Assembly (NCBI GenBank): GCA_025057115.1
Contig: JANWWZ010000003.1
Coordinates: 62,001-126,000 of the forward strand
Direction: 5' to 3'
From: Bernardetiaceae bacterium
GTDB lineage: Bacteria; Bacteroidota; Bacteroidia; Cytophagales; Thermoflexibacteraceae
DNA length: 64,000 nt
The notes under the pieces were generated by a model. It worked only from the letters and a program-made list of their open reading frames with translations. It had not been told where the DNA came from and ran no database searches. Within the stretch, counting starts at the first letter, position 1, and every line of letters starts with the position of its first letter. Below are positions 34,572-44,976 of the stretch, piece after piece. A program made the translations under genes and the position numbers.

Positions 34572-35657
34572 TTGAAAAAAATTGGCATTCTATACGGAAA
34601 GGAAAGAACCTTTCCAGAAGCGTTTGTGGAGCGCGTGAATCAGAAGACCAAAGGCAAAGGAATTGTAGCTGAACCTGTTGCAATAGAGAGCTCTTTTCAA
34701 GGAGAGCCTTCACCTTACGCAGTGATTATTGACCGCATATCCCAAGATGTGCCTTTTTACCGCGCCTACTTAAAAAATGCTGCCCTTAACGGAACTGCAG
34801 TGATTAATAATCCCTTTTGGTGGAGTGCGGACGAAAAATTTTTTAACAACTGTCTTGCCACAAAGATAGGCGTACCTGTACCCCGTACAGTGCTACTCCC
34901 TTCCCACCGCATGCCTCCAGATACTAATGAACAATCCTTCACTAACCTGTTTGGTTACTACGATTGGAAAAAAGCATGGGATACAATTGGCTTTCCAGCT
35001 TATATGAAGCCACATGCAGGCGGTGGCTGGAAACACGTGTACAAACTTTACCACATTAATGATTTTTACGCCAAACACCCCGAAACAGGTGAGTTGGTCA
35101 TGCTTTTGCAAGAAGAAATTCATTTTACGGATTACTTCCGCTGTTATTGCATCGGACAAAAACAGGTGCGCATTATGCCCTATGAACCGCGCAATCCCCA
35201 TCATTTGCGTTATGTAGCCGAGATGAAAGCCACAGGACCAGCCGCTGAAAAACTCTTAGCCACTATTGAAGAATATGTCATTCGCATCAACAAGGCTCTA
35301 GGCTACGATTTTAATACAGTGGAATTTGCTGTGCGCGATGGAATTCCCTACGCCATAGATTTTTGCAATCCCGCTCCAGATGCAGATTTGCACTCGGTAG
35401 GGCAAGAAAATTTTGAATGGGTAGTAGAAGCAGCCGCCAACATGGCTATTGAGCGAGCTAAAAAGCACAAAGAAGGACAAATGAACCTCACCTGGGGCGA
35501 GTTTGTTACGCAAGCATGTGCAGGGCTTTTAATTGGAGCGGAAAAAAATCAGCCGAGAAGCTCTTCTAAGCGCAGCAAAACCACTAAAAAAGCAGCACAG
35601 CCGTCTCATTCCGCTCCAGAAATAAATGCCTCTTCCGATACTTCGCCAGTGAATTAA
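34572..35657 (+). CDS. ATP-grasp superfamily protein (RimK/glutathione-synthase-like)
   Basis: A 361-residue soluble protein that looks like an ATP-grasp ligase: an N-terminal Rossmann-like part (MKKIGILYGKE), the central P-A-Y-M-K-P-H-A-G-G-G-W (about 140) glycine-rich ATP-binding loop, and a metal site late in the domain (TVEFAVRDGIPYAIDFCNPAPD, about 255-280). The last 45 residues are a basic, Ser- and Lys-rich tail. Substrates are unknown. The start is TTG; the next in-frame ATG is about 90 codons on, and the conserved first strand needs the TTG. It is a single gene with its own promoter. Confidence 0.82.
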   Translation: MKKIGILYGKERTFPEAFVERVNQKTKGKGIVAEPVAIESSFQGEPSPYAVIIDRISQDVPFYRAYLKNAALNGTAVINNPFWWSADEKFFNNCLATKIGVPVPRTVLLPSHRMPPDTNEQSFTNLFGYYDWKKAWDTIGFPAYMKPHAGGGWKHVYKLYHINDFYAKHPETGELVMLLQEEIHFTDYFRCYCIGQKQVRIMPYEPRNPHHLRYVAEMKATGPAAEKLLATIEEYVIRINKALGYDFNTVEFAVRDGIPYAIDFCNPAPDADLHSVGQENFEWVVEAAANMAIERAKKHKEGQMNLTWGEFVTQACAGLLIGAEKNQPRSSSKRSKTTKKAAQPSHSAPEINASSDTSPVN

Positions 35658-35696
35658 GGCTATTTAAAAAAATGGCGAAATAATAGCCCATTTTGT
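35658..35696 (+). terminator. Possible terminator after the ATP-grasp gene
   Basis: Inverted repeat GGCTATT (35658-35664) and AATAGCC (35682-35688) followed by CATTTTG. The stem is short and the loop 17 bases. Between here and the dcd promoter (about 220 bp) I see no ORF or further structure. Confidence 0.4.
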
Positions 35697-35915
35697 CGAC
35701 ATTTTTACGCAAAACTGATTTCAAAGCTAAAATTATTTATGTCGTTTTTAGTTGCGGATTAAGTGTACAGTCAATTTTTCTTGATTGCTTTTGTAATTTT
35801 CGCTAAGGGTAGATAAAATCAGTTTCTTTATTGACGTTGAAAGTATAAGTATTGCACACTTGCCTGTATAGATTTTAGCCATCCCCAAGCTTTAATGCTT
35901 TGTGGGAAGTTAACT

Positions 35916-35923
35916 TAACTTTG
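35916..35923 (+). promoter_or_regulatory. -7 element of dcd, leaving almost no leader
   Basis: TAACTTTG matches TAnnTTTG perfectly and ends only four bases before the dcd ATG, so the predicted transcript starts at or next to the ATG. Confidence 0.55.
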
Positions 35924-35927
35924 CTCT

Positions 35928-36464
35928 ATGATACTGACTGATTTGGAAATACTCAAACACATCCAGGCAGGCAATATTGTCATAGAACCTTTTCGCGAGG
36001 AATGTCTTGGAACAAATTCATATGACGTGCATTTGGGCAAATGGCTTGCCGTGTACAACGATGAAATTTTAGATGCACGCAAACACAACACAATTACTAC
36101 CTTTGAAATTCCCAAAGAAGGATATGTTCTCGAGCCTAATAGGCTATATTTAGGAGTTACAGAAGAATACACTGAAACACATGCACATGTTCCTTTCTTG
36201 GAGGGCAAGTCAAGTGTAGGCAGGTTGGGCATTGACATTCATGCTACCGCAGGCAAAGGCGACGTAGGTTTTTGCAATCATTGGACATTGGAAATATCAG
36301 TCTCCCAAAAAGTGCGCATTTACCCAGGCATGCCTATCGGGCAGTTAATCTTTTTTGCTGTTCAGGGTGAAATTAGGAACTATTACAATCGCAAGCCTAG
36401 TGCAAAGTATAACAACCGCTGCGACAAACCAATAGAATCTATGATGTGGAAAAACAAATTTTAG
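35928..36464 (+). CDS. dcd: dCTP deaminase
   Basis: Converts dCTP to dUTP, feeding dUMP to thymidylate synthase. The 178-residue protein has the family motifs: the ECLGTNSYDVHLG N-terminal segment, the E-G-K-S-S-V-G-R-L-G loop (about 90-100) and G-D-V-G-F-C-N-H-W-T-L-E-I, which carries the catalytic Glu. It lacks the fused dUTPase signature features as far as I can tell. The window also has thyA, so two steps of the route are visible. Confidence 0.95.
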   Translation: MILTDLEILKHIQAGNIVIEPFREECLGTNSYDVHLGKWLAVYNDEILDARKHNTITTFEIPKEGYVLEPNRLYLGVTEEYTETHAHVPFLEGKSSVGRLGIDIHATAGKGDVGFCNHWTLEISVSQKVRIYPGMPIGQLIFFAVQGEIRNYYNRKPSAKYNNRCDKPIESMMWKNKF

Positions 36465-36615
36465 TCTTGTCTTTGCCGCATATCATTTTAAAAAAATCTT
36501 CTCAAACTTAAATTTTAGCGCATATAATTTGCTCGAAAGGCACGCGCTTTTACAAGGGGACCCAAATGGTAACAAAAAATTTTTCAAAATTGCTCAAGAC
36601 TGCACACCTAAAAAA

Positions 36616-37884
36616 ATGAAAAATGCTACATTAAAATTAAGACGCATGTTGCTGCTTGGTTTGATTGCAAGTAGTAGTGCAGCGATAGCTCAAAACTCTA
36701 ACTTGTTGCAACAACTTTTAGCAAGTCGCCCTGACCTTTTTGGAACAGTGTTGCAAAATCCCGCCAAATACGAAGTGCAAATTATTTACACGCAAATTGA
36801 CCGCGATAAGAACAACCGCCCCATTTTTACAGATTACACCTATCGCTTAGATGACAAGGAATATTTCTATCCTGCCAGTACAGTGAAACTACCTGCGGCT
36901 ATTGTGGCTTTAGAAAAAATTAATCGGCTGAATATCAAGGGGCTAACTCGTGATACTCCCCTTCGGATCGATAGTGCTTTCACAGGTCAAACTGCTGTCC
37001 AACGCGATAGTACTGCTCCCAATGGGTTGCCTACTATTGGTCACTATATTAAAAAAATCCTGTTAGTAAGCGACAATGATGCCTACAATCGCCTTTATGA
37101 ATTTATAGGACAAAAAGAGCTTAACCAATCTCTACAAAGCAAGGGATTTAACTTGCGAATTGTTCACCGCCTTTCCGTAGGAGATACGCCTGAAACTGCT
37201 CGGCACACCAATCCTTTTGTATTTTACCAGGGCAATCGAGTAATTTACCAGCAGCCGCTTGCAAGCAATGACGAAACCTATCCCAATCCATTAACTACTA
37301 CGCGCAAAGGCAAGGGGTATATTTCTTACAAAGACAATCCCTCTGGTGAGCTCATAGCGCAGCCAATGGATTTTTCCCAGAAGAATTACTACCCTCTTTC
37401 CACCATGCATCAACTCCTTAAAACACTTATATTTCCAGAAAGCGCATTACCTAGCCAGCGCTTTCAGCTTACCGATGAAGACTATCGTTTTTTGTACCGC
37501 TACATGAGCATGTACCCCAAAGAAAGCAAGTATCCTGCTTATACTGACACGTGTTGTAACTACGATAGCTATTGTAAGTTTTTCATTTTTGGTGATAGTA
37601 AAAAACCTATTCCGCGCCATATTCGCATTTTCAACAAAGTAGGTCAGGCTTATGGTTATTTGATAGATAACGCTTACATTGTGGATTTCAAAAACAAAGT
37701 GGAGTTTATGCTCAGTGCTGTCATTCATGTGAATGAAGATGACATTTTGAATGACGATGTCTATGAATACGACAGCATCGGTTTTCCATTTTTGGCTAAT
37801 TTGGGTCGCGTTATTTATCAGTATGAACTACAGCGCAAGCGTCCTCGCAAACCTGACTTGAGCAAATTTAAATTCACTTACTAA
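36616..37884 (+). CDS. Class A beta-lactamase-like serine hydrolase
   Basis: A 422-residue exported protein with a signal peptide (about 1-26). It has the penicillin-recognising motifs S88-T-V-K91 (SxxK), S152-D-N154 (SDN) and a K-V-G-Q sequence in the place of the KTG box. The mature protein is longer than class A beta-lactamases by about 130 residues, with an insertion between SDN and the third motif containing a CC...C cysteine group (TDTCCNYDSYC). Function may be a D,D-peptidase-like enzyme or beta-lactamase relative; resistance cannot be concluded. The ATG at 36616 gives the signal peptide; a TTG at 36529 would not. Confidence 0.85.
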   Translation: MKNATLKLRRMLLLGLIASSSAAIAQNSNLLQQLLASRPDLFGTVLQNPAKYEVQIIYTQIDRDKNNRPIFTDYTYRLDDKEYFYPASTVKLPAAIVALEKINRLNIKGLTRDTPLRIDSAFTGQTAVQRDSTAPNGLPTIGHYIKKILLVSDNDAYNRLYEFIGQKELNQSLQSKGFNLRIVHRLSVGDTPETARHTNPFVFYQGNRVIYQQPLASNDETYPNPLTTTRKGKGYISYKDNPSGELIAQPMDFSQKNYYPLSTMHQLLKTLIFPESALPSQRFQLTDEDYRFLYRYMSMYPKESKYPAYTDTCCNYDSYCKFFIFGDSKKPIPRHIRIFNKVGQAYGYLIDNAYIVDFKNKVEFMLSAVIHVNEDDILNDDVYEYDSIGFPFLANLGRVIYQYELQRKRPRKPDLSKFKFTY

Positions 37885-37887
37885 ATT

Positions 37888-38274
37888 ATGAACCATTTGC
37901 CTATCGATACAGAACGCAGTCAAGGTGCTGTGTCGGCAGAGCTGAAACGGCTCAGTGAAGGGCTATTGCTGCTTAGTGAATCAGAAGCGCCGTTTGAAAT
38001 TGTTGCACTCACGCATTTGCCACCTTGTCCAGAAGACATGGAAGAGATCAGCTTGGAAGATGTATTAGGCTATCCTTCTACTGTTCAGCCGTGGCACACA
38101 AAAGAAGAAAAAGCTACGGTAGCCCGTTTTGTTGCCTTTAAACAAGCCATTGAATCAAACTTGCACAATATACATGTTTACAAAACCCTTCAAAACGGAC
38201 TAAAACAAGTGTGGATTATCGGTCAGAGCCAAGAGGGTTGTATTGGAATCCTGACCACTGTAGTAGAAACGTGA
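37888..38274 (+). CDS. Nuclease A inhibitor (NuiA)-like protein
   Basis: A 128-residue protein that begins 3 bases after the serine hydrolase stop. The L-S-E-G-L-L-L-L-S-E-S-E-A-P-F-E segment (about 22-37) resembles the core of NuiA, the inhibitor of the sugar-non-specific nuclease NucA of Anabaena. There is no signal peptide. No nuclease gene is seen nearby. NuiA-like domains occur widely in Bacteroidota and cyanobacteria without a known partner, so the name describes the fold, not a proven role. Confidence 0.72.
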   Translation: MNHLPIDTERSQGAVSAELKRLSEGLLLLSESEAPFEIVALTHLPPCPEDMEEISLEDVLGYPSTVQPWHTKEEKATVARFVAFKQAIESNLHNIHVYKTLQNGLKQVWIIGQSQEGCIGILTTVVET

Positions 38275-38315
38275 GATTTTTTCCGCTGATGTTGTATTTG
38301 TATTTATTTTATGAG

Positions 38316-38323
38316 TACATTTG
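38316..38323 (+). promoter_or_regulatory. -7 element of rpsO
   Basis: TACATTTG matches TAnnTTTG perfectly. It leaves a leader of about 70 nt before rpsO, long enough for S15 autoregulation, though I see no defined pseudoknot. Confidence 0.5.
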
Positions 38324-38395
38324 CAGCCAAATTTGATTTATTGTGGGCTTTCAAACCAAAGAGCAAAGCTAATTGAAGTAGTAATTTAGACAGTC

Positions 38396-38671
38396 ATGTA
38401 CCTGGATAAAGAAGCAAAGCAGGAGATTTTCGCTAAGTACAGTTTTTCCAAGTCCGCTACTGATACTGGCTCACCAGAGTCACAAATAGCATTGTTTACG
38501 TATCGGATTAACCACCTCACTGAGCATTTGAAAGTACACAAAAAAGATCATTCCACGCGTCGGGGATTGATGAGATTAGTAGGTAAACGGCGCAGTTTGC
38601 TTGATTACTTACAGCGCGTTGATATAGAGCGCTATCGTGCTATTATCGCAGAACTAGGAATTAGAAAGTAA
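38396..38671 (+). CDS. rpsO: 30S ribosomal protein S15
   Basis: A 91-residue helical ribosomal protein with the conserved [16 protein letters not shown] segment (about 22-37) and the H-x-K-D-H-S-x-R-R-G-L motif that contacts 16S rRNA helices 20-22. Followed by pnp with a terminator-like hairpin in between, as in many bacteria. Confidence 0.98.
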   Translation: MYLDKEAKQEIFAKYSFSKSATDTGSPESQIALFTYRINHLTEHLKVHKKDHSTRRGLMRLVGKRRSLLDYLQRVDIERYRAIIAELGIRK

Positions 38672-38680
38672 TCGGTCAGT

Positions 38681-38713
38681 AGGGAGCTTCTCACAAAGTT
38701 CCCTTTAATTTTT
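38681..38713 (+). terminator. Terminator or attenuator between rpsO and pnp
   Basis: A stem of 9 bp (AGGGAGCTT with AAGTTCCCT, one G-T pair) and a 6-base loop, followed by a T-rich tract (TTAATTTTT). It may partially end transcription or act as an RNA processing site between the two genes. Confidence 0.65.
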
Positions 38714-38828
38714 CCATTGCCCAACTCAAAGCTTTAATGGATTTATCCACTGTTCCCACCAATTTGTAAATCCTTGTAACCCTGCAGTAAAAAAATCTGT
38801 TCATTAAAGAGAAGTCGCCAAAATTAAC

Positions 38829-41021
38829 ATGCAGTTCAATACGGTTACAAAAACGATTGTCATGCCTGACGGTAGACAGATTATTATAGAAACAGGCAAA
38901 CTTGCCCGTCAGGCAGATGGTGCTGTAGTAGTGCGAACTGGCAATATGATGTTGCTAGCTACAGTGGTCTCTTTGCCAGAGGCCAAAGAAGACCAAGACT
39001 TTTTCCCTTTGTCGGTGGACTATCAGGAAAAGTTTGCCGCTATGGGAAAAATTCCAGGCAGTTTCCAGCGCCGAGAAAGTAAACTCTCTGATTACGAAAT
39101 ACTTATCAGTCGGCTGGTGGATAGGGCTATCCGTCCCATGTTTCCTGAAGATTATTTAGCAGAAACTCAAATTAATGTAATTCTCATCTCGGGGGATCCA
39201 GAAATCATGCCTGATAGCTATGCTGCTTTAGCTGCCTCTGCAGCCATTGCTGTTTCTGATATTCCTTTCAACGGACCCATTTCCGAGGTGCGAGTAATCA
39301 AATACCAAGGACAGTACTTAATCAATCCCAAGGCCGATTTAATCAAAGACGCTGATATCGATCTGATTGTAGGAGCGTCCTATGACAACATCGTCATGGT
39401 AGAGGGAGAAGCCAACGAATGCTCAGAAACTGAACTGCTCGAAGCTCTTAAAGTAGCGCACCAAGCCATTAAGATTCAAGTCCAAGCCCAGCGCGAACTC
39501 ACTGAAATGGTAGGCAAAACCCAAAAGCGCTCCTATCAGCACATCAAGCACGATCCTGAACTGGAAAAGCAACTCTTTGAACGCTTCTACGATGCTTATT
39601 TCAAAGTAGCCAGCACCCCTGCTTCTAAACAAGAGCGCACTGCTGCTTTTCAAGCTATTAAAGAAGAATACCTCAACAGCCTTCCGGAAGATTCGCCAAT
39701 AGATAAAAAACTAGCAGCCCGTTATTTTGAAAATATTAAGTGGAAAGCAGCGCGTGATTTGGTTTTGAATCACCATGTGCGTTTAGATGGTCGGCGCCCT
39801 GATGAAATTCGCCCTATCTCTTGCGAAGTGGACTACTTGCCCTCTACTCACGGCTCGGCACTCTTTACTCGCGGGGAAACCCAGTCACTTACTACCGTTA
39901 CATTAGGAACTAAGCTGGATGAACAAGTAATTGACGGAGCGATGATTGAAGGCATAAGCAAATTTATGCTTCACTATAACTTTCCTGCTTTTTCTACGGG
40001 AGAAATCAAGCCTAATCGAGCCCCTGGGCGTCGCGAAGTAGGTCATGGCAATCTTGCAAGTCGCGCACTTAAGAAAGTAATGCCTCCTGATGAAGATAAT
40101 CCCTACACTATTCGCGTAGTGTCTGATATTTTGGAATCCAATGGCTCATCCTCTATGGCTACTGTTTGCGCTGGCTCGATGGCTTTAATGGATGCGGGAA
40201 TCAAACTCAGAGCACCAGTAGCAGGTATTGCTATGGGACTGGTTACTGACAGCCAAACTGGTAACTATGCCATTCTTTCCGATATTCTAGGGGATGAGGA
40301 TCACTTAGGCGATATGGACTTTAAAATCGCTGGGACGGAAAAAGGCATCACCGCTTGTCAAATGGATATCAAAGTGGCAGGACTTTCTTATGAAGTGCTA
40401 GCCGAAGCCTTAGAGCAAGCTCGTCGCGGCAGGTTGCATATTCTCAACCAGATGGCAAAGGCAATCTCCGAACCTCGCCCTGATCTTAAACCTCACGCTC
40501 CTCGTTGTATCTCCTTGCGCATTCCAAGCGATATGATTGGCTCTGTTATTGGTCCTGGAGGTAAGATCATTCAGGAAATTCAGCGCAACTCAGGCACTAC
40601 TATCCACATTGAAGAGGCAGGCAGCGAAGGCATTGTAACTATTTATTCAGCAAATAAGGAATCATTGGACATGGCACTGCGCGAAGTGAAATCCATCGTT
40701 GCAGAACCCGAAATTGGTGAAGTTTATACAGGGATTGTCCGCTCTATCCAGCCTTTTGGTGCCTTCGTAGAATTCATGAAGGGAAGAGATGGACTGCTGC
40801 ATATTTCTGAAATCAAGTGGGAGCGCATAGAGTCGATGGAAGGAGTATTAGAAGTGGGCGAAGAAGTACAAGTGAAACTCATCGATATTGACAAAAAGAC
40901 TGGCAAATATCGCCTTTCGCGCAAAGTATTGCTTCCTAAGCCAGAACCACCAAGCAACAAAAACAAAGCCACCAATGACAAAAACCGTCGCCCCAATAGT
41001 AACAATAAGCGCATGCGTTGA
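38829..41021 (+). CDS. pnp: Polyribonucleotide nucleotidyltransferase
   Basis: A 730-residue 3'-5' exoribonuclease that phosphorolyses RNA. Order: RNase PH domain 1 (about 12-140), linker helices, RNase PH domain 2 (about 310-540, with the F-T-R-G-E-T-Q and H-Y-N-F-P motifs), KH domain (about 555-615, [11 protein letters not shown]), S1 domain (about 625-695) and a basic tail. In other bacteria it acts with an RNase E-type protein; no such gene is in this window. Confidence 0.98.
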   Translation: MQFNTVTKTIVMPDGRQIIIETGKLARQADGAVVVRTGNMMLLATVVSLPEAKEDQDFFPLSVDYQEKFAAMGKIPGSFQRRESKLSDYEILISRLVDRAIRPMFPEDYLAETQINVILISGDPEIMPDSYAALAASAAIAVSDIPFNGPISEVRVIKYQGQYLINPKADLIKDADIDLIVGASYDNIVMVEGEANECSETELLEALKVAHQAIKIQVQAQRELTEMVGKTQKRSYQHIKHDPELEKQLFERFYDAYFKVASTPASKQERTAAFQAIKEEYLNSLPEDSPIDKKLAARYFENIKWKAARDLVLNHHVRLDGRRPDEIRPISCEVDYLPSTHGSALFTRGETQSLTTVTLGTKLDEQVIDGAMIEGISKFMLHYNFPAFSTGEIKPNRAPGRREVGHGNLASRALKKVMPPDEDNPYTIRVVSDILESNGSSSMATVCAGSMALMDAGIKLRAPVAGIAMGLVTDSQTGNYAILSDILGDEDHLGDMDFKIAGTEKGITACQMDIKVAGLSYEVLAEALEQARRGRLHILNQMAKAISEPRPDLKPHAPRCISLRIPSDMIGSVIGPGGKIIQEIQRNSGTTIHIEEAGSEGIVTIYSANKESLDMALREVKSIVAEPEIGEVYTGIVRSIQPFGAFVEFMKGRDGLLHISEIKWERIESMEGVLEVGEEVQVKLIDIDKKTGKYRLSRKVLLPKPEPPSNKNKATNDKNRRPNSNNKRMR

Positions 41022-41114
41022 GTCTTTTTCACCTTTTTGGTTTTGTTCTCAAAGCAATAAATAAAACCGCGTATTCTTTGTAGCCAATCGGAATTCACTA
41101 ACTACTACTAAAAG

Positions 41115-41147
41115 CCCTTTACTAAAGAGTGAAGGGATTTTTTGCTT
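41115..41147 (+). terminator. Terminator of the rpsO-pnp unit
   Basis: Stem CCCTTTAC with GTGAAGGG (one G-T pair) around a 6-base loop, followed by A and six T. It ends about 120 bases after the pnp stop. Confidence 0.75.
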
Positions 41148-41175
41148 TTATGTCAGGTTTGTACAAGTTATAATA

Positions 41176-41183
41176 TACCTTTG
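41176..41183 (+). promoter_or_regulatory. -7 element of guaB
   Basis: TACCTTTG matches TAnnTTTG perfectly. It is followed at once by the dyad at 41187-41205. Confidence 0.55.
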
Positions 41184-41186
41184 CCT

Positions 41187-42677
<1,491 letters not shown>

Positions 42678-42774
42678 TAAAAGGCAAACTAAAACTTACA
42701 CTTGTTCTAGCGAGAATTGTTTTTTTGCAAATTAAAAAAACAAGACTATATCTATTGCAACTTTTTCCAACTTT

Positions 42775-43764
42775 ATGAAAGTTCTCTGCTACTCTCTCAA
42801 GCCCTTTGAACGCCCTGAAATGATGCGGGCTAACAACAACCAGCACGAATTAATTTTCACTGAACAGAGTTTATCACTAACAACCGCAGCCCTTGCAAAG
42901 GGATGCAAAGCCGTTTGTATTTTTACTAATGACGACGCTTCAGGGCAGGTTTTAGAGGCACTGCATGAGCTAGGGATTGTTTACATAGCGACTCGCTCAG
43001 CAGGTTATAACCACATAGCGCTTTCTGTAGCGAAAAAGTTGCAAATGCGCGTGGCTAATGTTCCCTCTTATTCGCCCAATGCCGTAGCGGAACATGCAGT
43101 AGCATTGTTAATGGCGCTCAACCGTCGCCTTGTAGAAAGCCAACTTTTGATGCAAATGCAAGATTTTCGCTTAGATGCTCTGGTAGGATTTAACATTCAT
43201 GGCAAGACGGTAGGAGTAATAGGAACGGGACAAATTGGCTTTGCATTTGCCAAAATTATGCACGGCTTTGGAACTCGTTTGCTCGGATTTGACCCTCAAC
43301 CTCACCCCCAAGCCTCTAGCATTGGACTTGCTTATGTTTCTTTAGAAGAACTCTTGCGCCAAAGCGATATCATTTCTATTCATTGCCCCCTTAATGAACA
43401 TACCCAATACATGATAGACGAGGCTCAATTTGCTATCATGAAGCAAGGAGCTTACTTGATCAATACAGCACGAGGAGGAATTATCCGCACTTCTGCTTTG
43501 ATTAAACATTTGGCTTCTGGCAAATTGGGCGGGGCATGCTTAGATGTGTATGAGCGCGAACACGGATTGTTTTTCCACGACCATCGGCATGCTATCTTGC
43601 AAGATGAAGCCTTTATTCGCCTGCGCAGCTTTCCCAATGTTTTAATTACGGGACATCAAGCATTTCTTACCGTTGAAGCATTGCGTAATATTGCACAAAC
43701 CACTATCGATAACCTTAATGCATGGGAACAACAAGGACGTTCACTTAATGATTTATATGACTAA
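42775..43764 (+). CDS. ldhA: D-lactate dehydrogenase (2-hydroxyacid dehydrogenase family)
   Basis: A 329-residue NAD-dependent D-2-hydroxyacid dehydrogenase. The nucleotide fold G-T-G-Q-I-G (about 147-152), the N-T-A-R-G-G catalytic Arg (about 230), and the V-Y-E-R-E (Glu) and G-H-Q-A-F-L-T (His) motifs are present. The DVYEREHGLFFHD segment is specific to the LdhA branch, which reduces pyruvate to D-lactate. Divergent members act on other 2-ketoacids, but the motif match makes LdhA most likely. The M50 protease gene starts 12 bases later. Confidence 0.92.
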   Translation: MKVLCYSLKPFERPEMMRANNNQHELIFTEQSLSLTTAALAKGCKAVCIFTNDDASGQVLEALHELGIVYIATRSAGYNHIALSVAKKLQMRVANVPSYSPNAVAEHAVALLMALNRRLVESQLLMQMQDFRLDALVGFNIHGKTVGVIGTGQIGFAFAKIMHGFGTRLLGFDPQPHPQASSIGLAYVSLEELLRQSDIISIHCPLNEHTQYMIDEAQFAIMKQGAYLINTARGGIIRTSALIKHLASGKLGGACLDVYEREHGLFFHDHRHAILQDEAFIRLRSFPNVLITGHQAFLTVEALRNIAQTTIDNLNAWEQQGRSLNDLYD

Positions 43765-43776
43765 TTTCTACGACTT

Positions 43777-44859
43777 ATGAAATACTCCCTCTCCTTAGGT
43801 AAAATTATGGGTATTCACGTCCAAATTCACTGGACGTTCTTGATTTTAATCGGCTGGATTATATACAAGAACCTTAGTGCTGGCAGAACAACGGAAGAAA
43901 CAATTTTTGCAGTATTATTTATACTGATAATATTTGTTTGTGTAATACTTCACGAGTTTGGTCATGCTTTGGCTGCTCGGCATTATGGCATTGAAACACG
44001 TGGAATTACAGTGCTTCCTATCGGTGGAGTAGCAGAGCTAACTGAAATTCCGGAAAAACCACGTGAAGAGCTTATAGTAGCCCTAGCAGGTCCAGCGGTG
44101 AATGTGATTATATCTTTCATCATTTATCCTTTTCTAAACATTACAAAAGAGACAATTGCTGCCATGCAATGGCCCTCTGTGGATGCCAATACTTTTTTGT
44201 TAAATCTGATGGCTGTAAATCTTTGGCTAGTGCTGTTCAACATGATTCCTGCTTTTCCGATGGATGGAGGTAGGGTACTGCGTGCCTTGCTATCTTTCCG
44301 CATGGATCGGGTTGTTGCCACGCGGATTGCGGCAGGTATTGGACAATTCCTAGCTATTGGATTTGTTATATTAGGTTTTCTTGGAAATCCTTTTATGATT
44401 TTCATCGGTCTTTTCGTTTTTTTGGGTGCTCAAAACGAATCTGAAGTAGTCAAAACTAAATCAGCTTTGCAAGGCTATCGCGTAGCAGATGTATTAATGC
44501 GCGATTTTAGCGTATTGCAGACGCATCAACCTATTCAAGCGGCTGTAGGTTTATTACTCAATGGTCAGTCGCGCAATTTTTTGGTAATGGAAGGAGAACA
44601 ACCTGTAGGTACTCTTAGCCGCGATGAGATTGTGAAAGCCTTGTCTCAATACGGCATTGATGTCCCTGTAGGGCAAGTAATGAATACAAACGTTACATTC
44701 CTGCATGCGGAAATGCCTTTGGGAGAAGCATGGCAGAAAATGCAGCAATATGAGATAGAATTTGCTCCTGTGATGCATGGGTATCATCTAGTAGGGGTGA
44801 TAGATGTGGAAAATATTGCCGAGTTTATGATGGTTCAAAATGTTACCAAGTCATCGTAG
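43777..44859 (+). CDS. Site-2-type M50 zinc metalloprotease with C-terminal CBS pair
   Basis: A 360-residue intramembrane protease of the Rip3 / S2P subgroup. Six membrane segments (about 12-220) hold the zinc motif H-E-F-G-H (about 63-67) and the third ligand site N-M-I-P-A-F-P-M-D-G-G (Asp). A CBS pair follows (about 232-350), probably sensing an adenine nucleotide. It begins 12 bases after ldhA, so the two are probably co-transcribed. The substrate could be an anti-sigma factor but none is visible here. Confidence 0.92.
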   Translation: MKYSLSLGKIMGIHVQIHWTFLILIGWIIYKNLSAGRTTEETIFAVLFILIIFVCVILHEFGHALAARHYGIETRGITVLPIGGVAELTEIPEKPREELIVALAGPAVNVIISFIIYPFLNITKETIAAMQWPSVDANTFLLNLMAVNLWLVLFNMIPAFPMDGGRVLRALLSFRMDRVVATRIAAGIGQFLAIGFVILGFLGNPFMIFIGLFVFLGAQNESEVVKTKSALQGYRVADVLMRDFSVLQTHQPIQAAVGLLLNGQSRNFLVMEGEQPVGTLSRDEIVKALSQYGIDVPVGQVMNTNVTFLHAEMPLGEAWQKMQQYEIEFAPVMHGYHLVGVIDVENIAEFMMVQNVTKSS

Positions 44860-44976
44860 TAAGTGATATGTAATGCAGTAATTTTTTATACTTTTAGCTG
44901 GTGCTGTGTAGTTTAGGTATAATTTTTATGGTAATTATGCCTAAGGGGTATTTTAGGGAAATATCGCGTTAGTGTT

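Noticed and set aside
36529-36615. TTG extension of the serine hydrolase
   Set aside because: It would bury the signal peptide 29 residues inside the protein; the ATG at 36616 puts it at the start.
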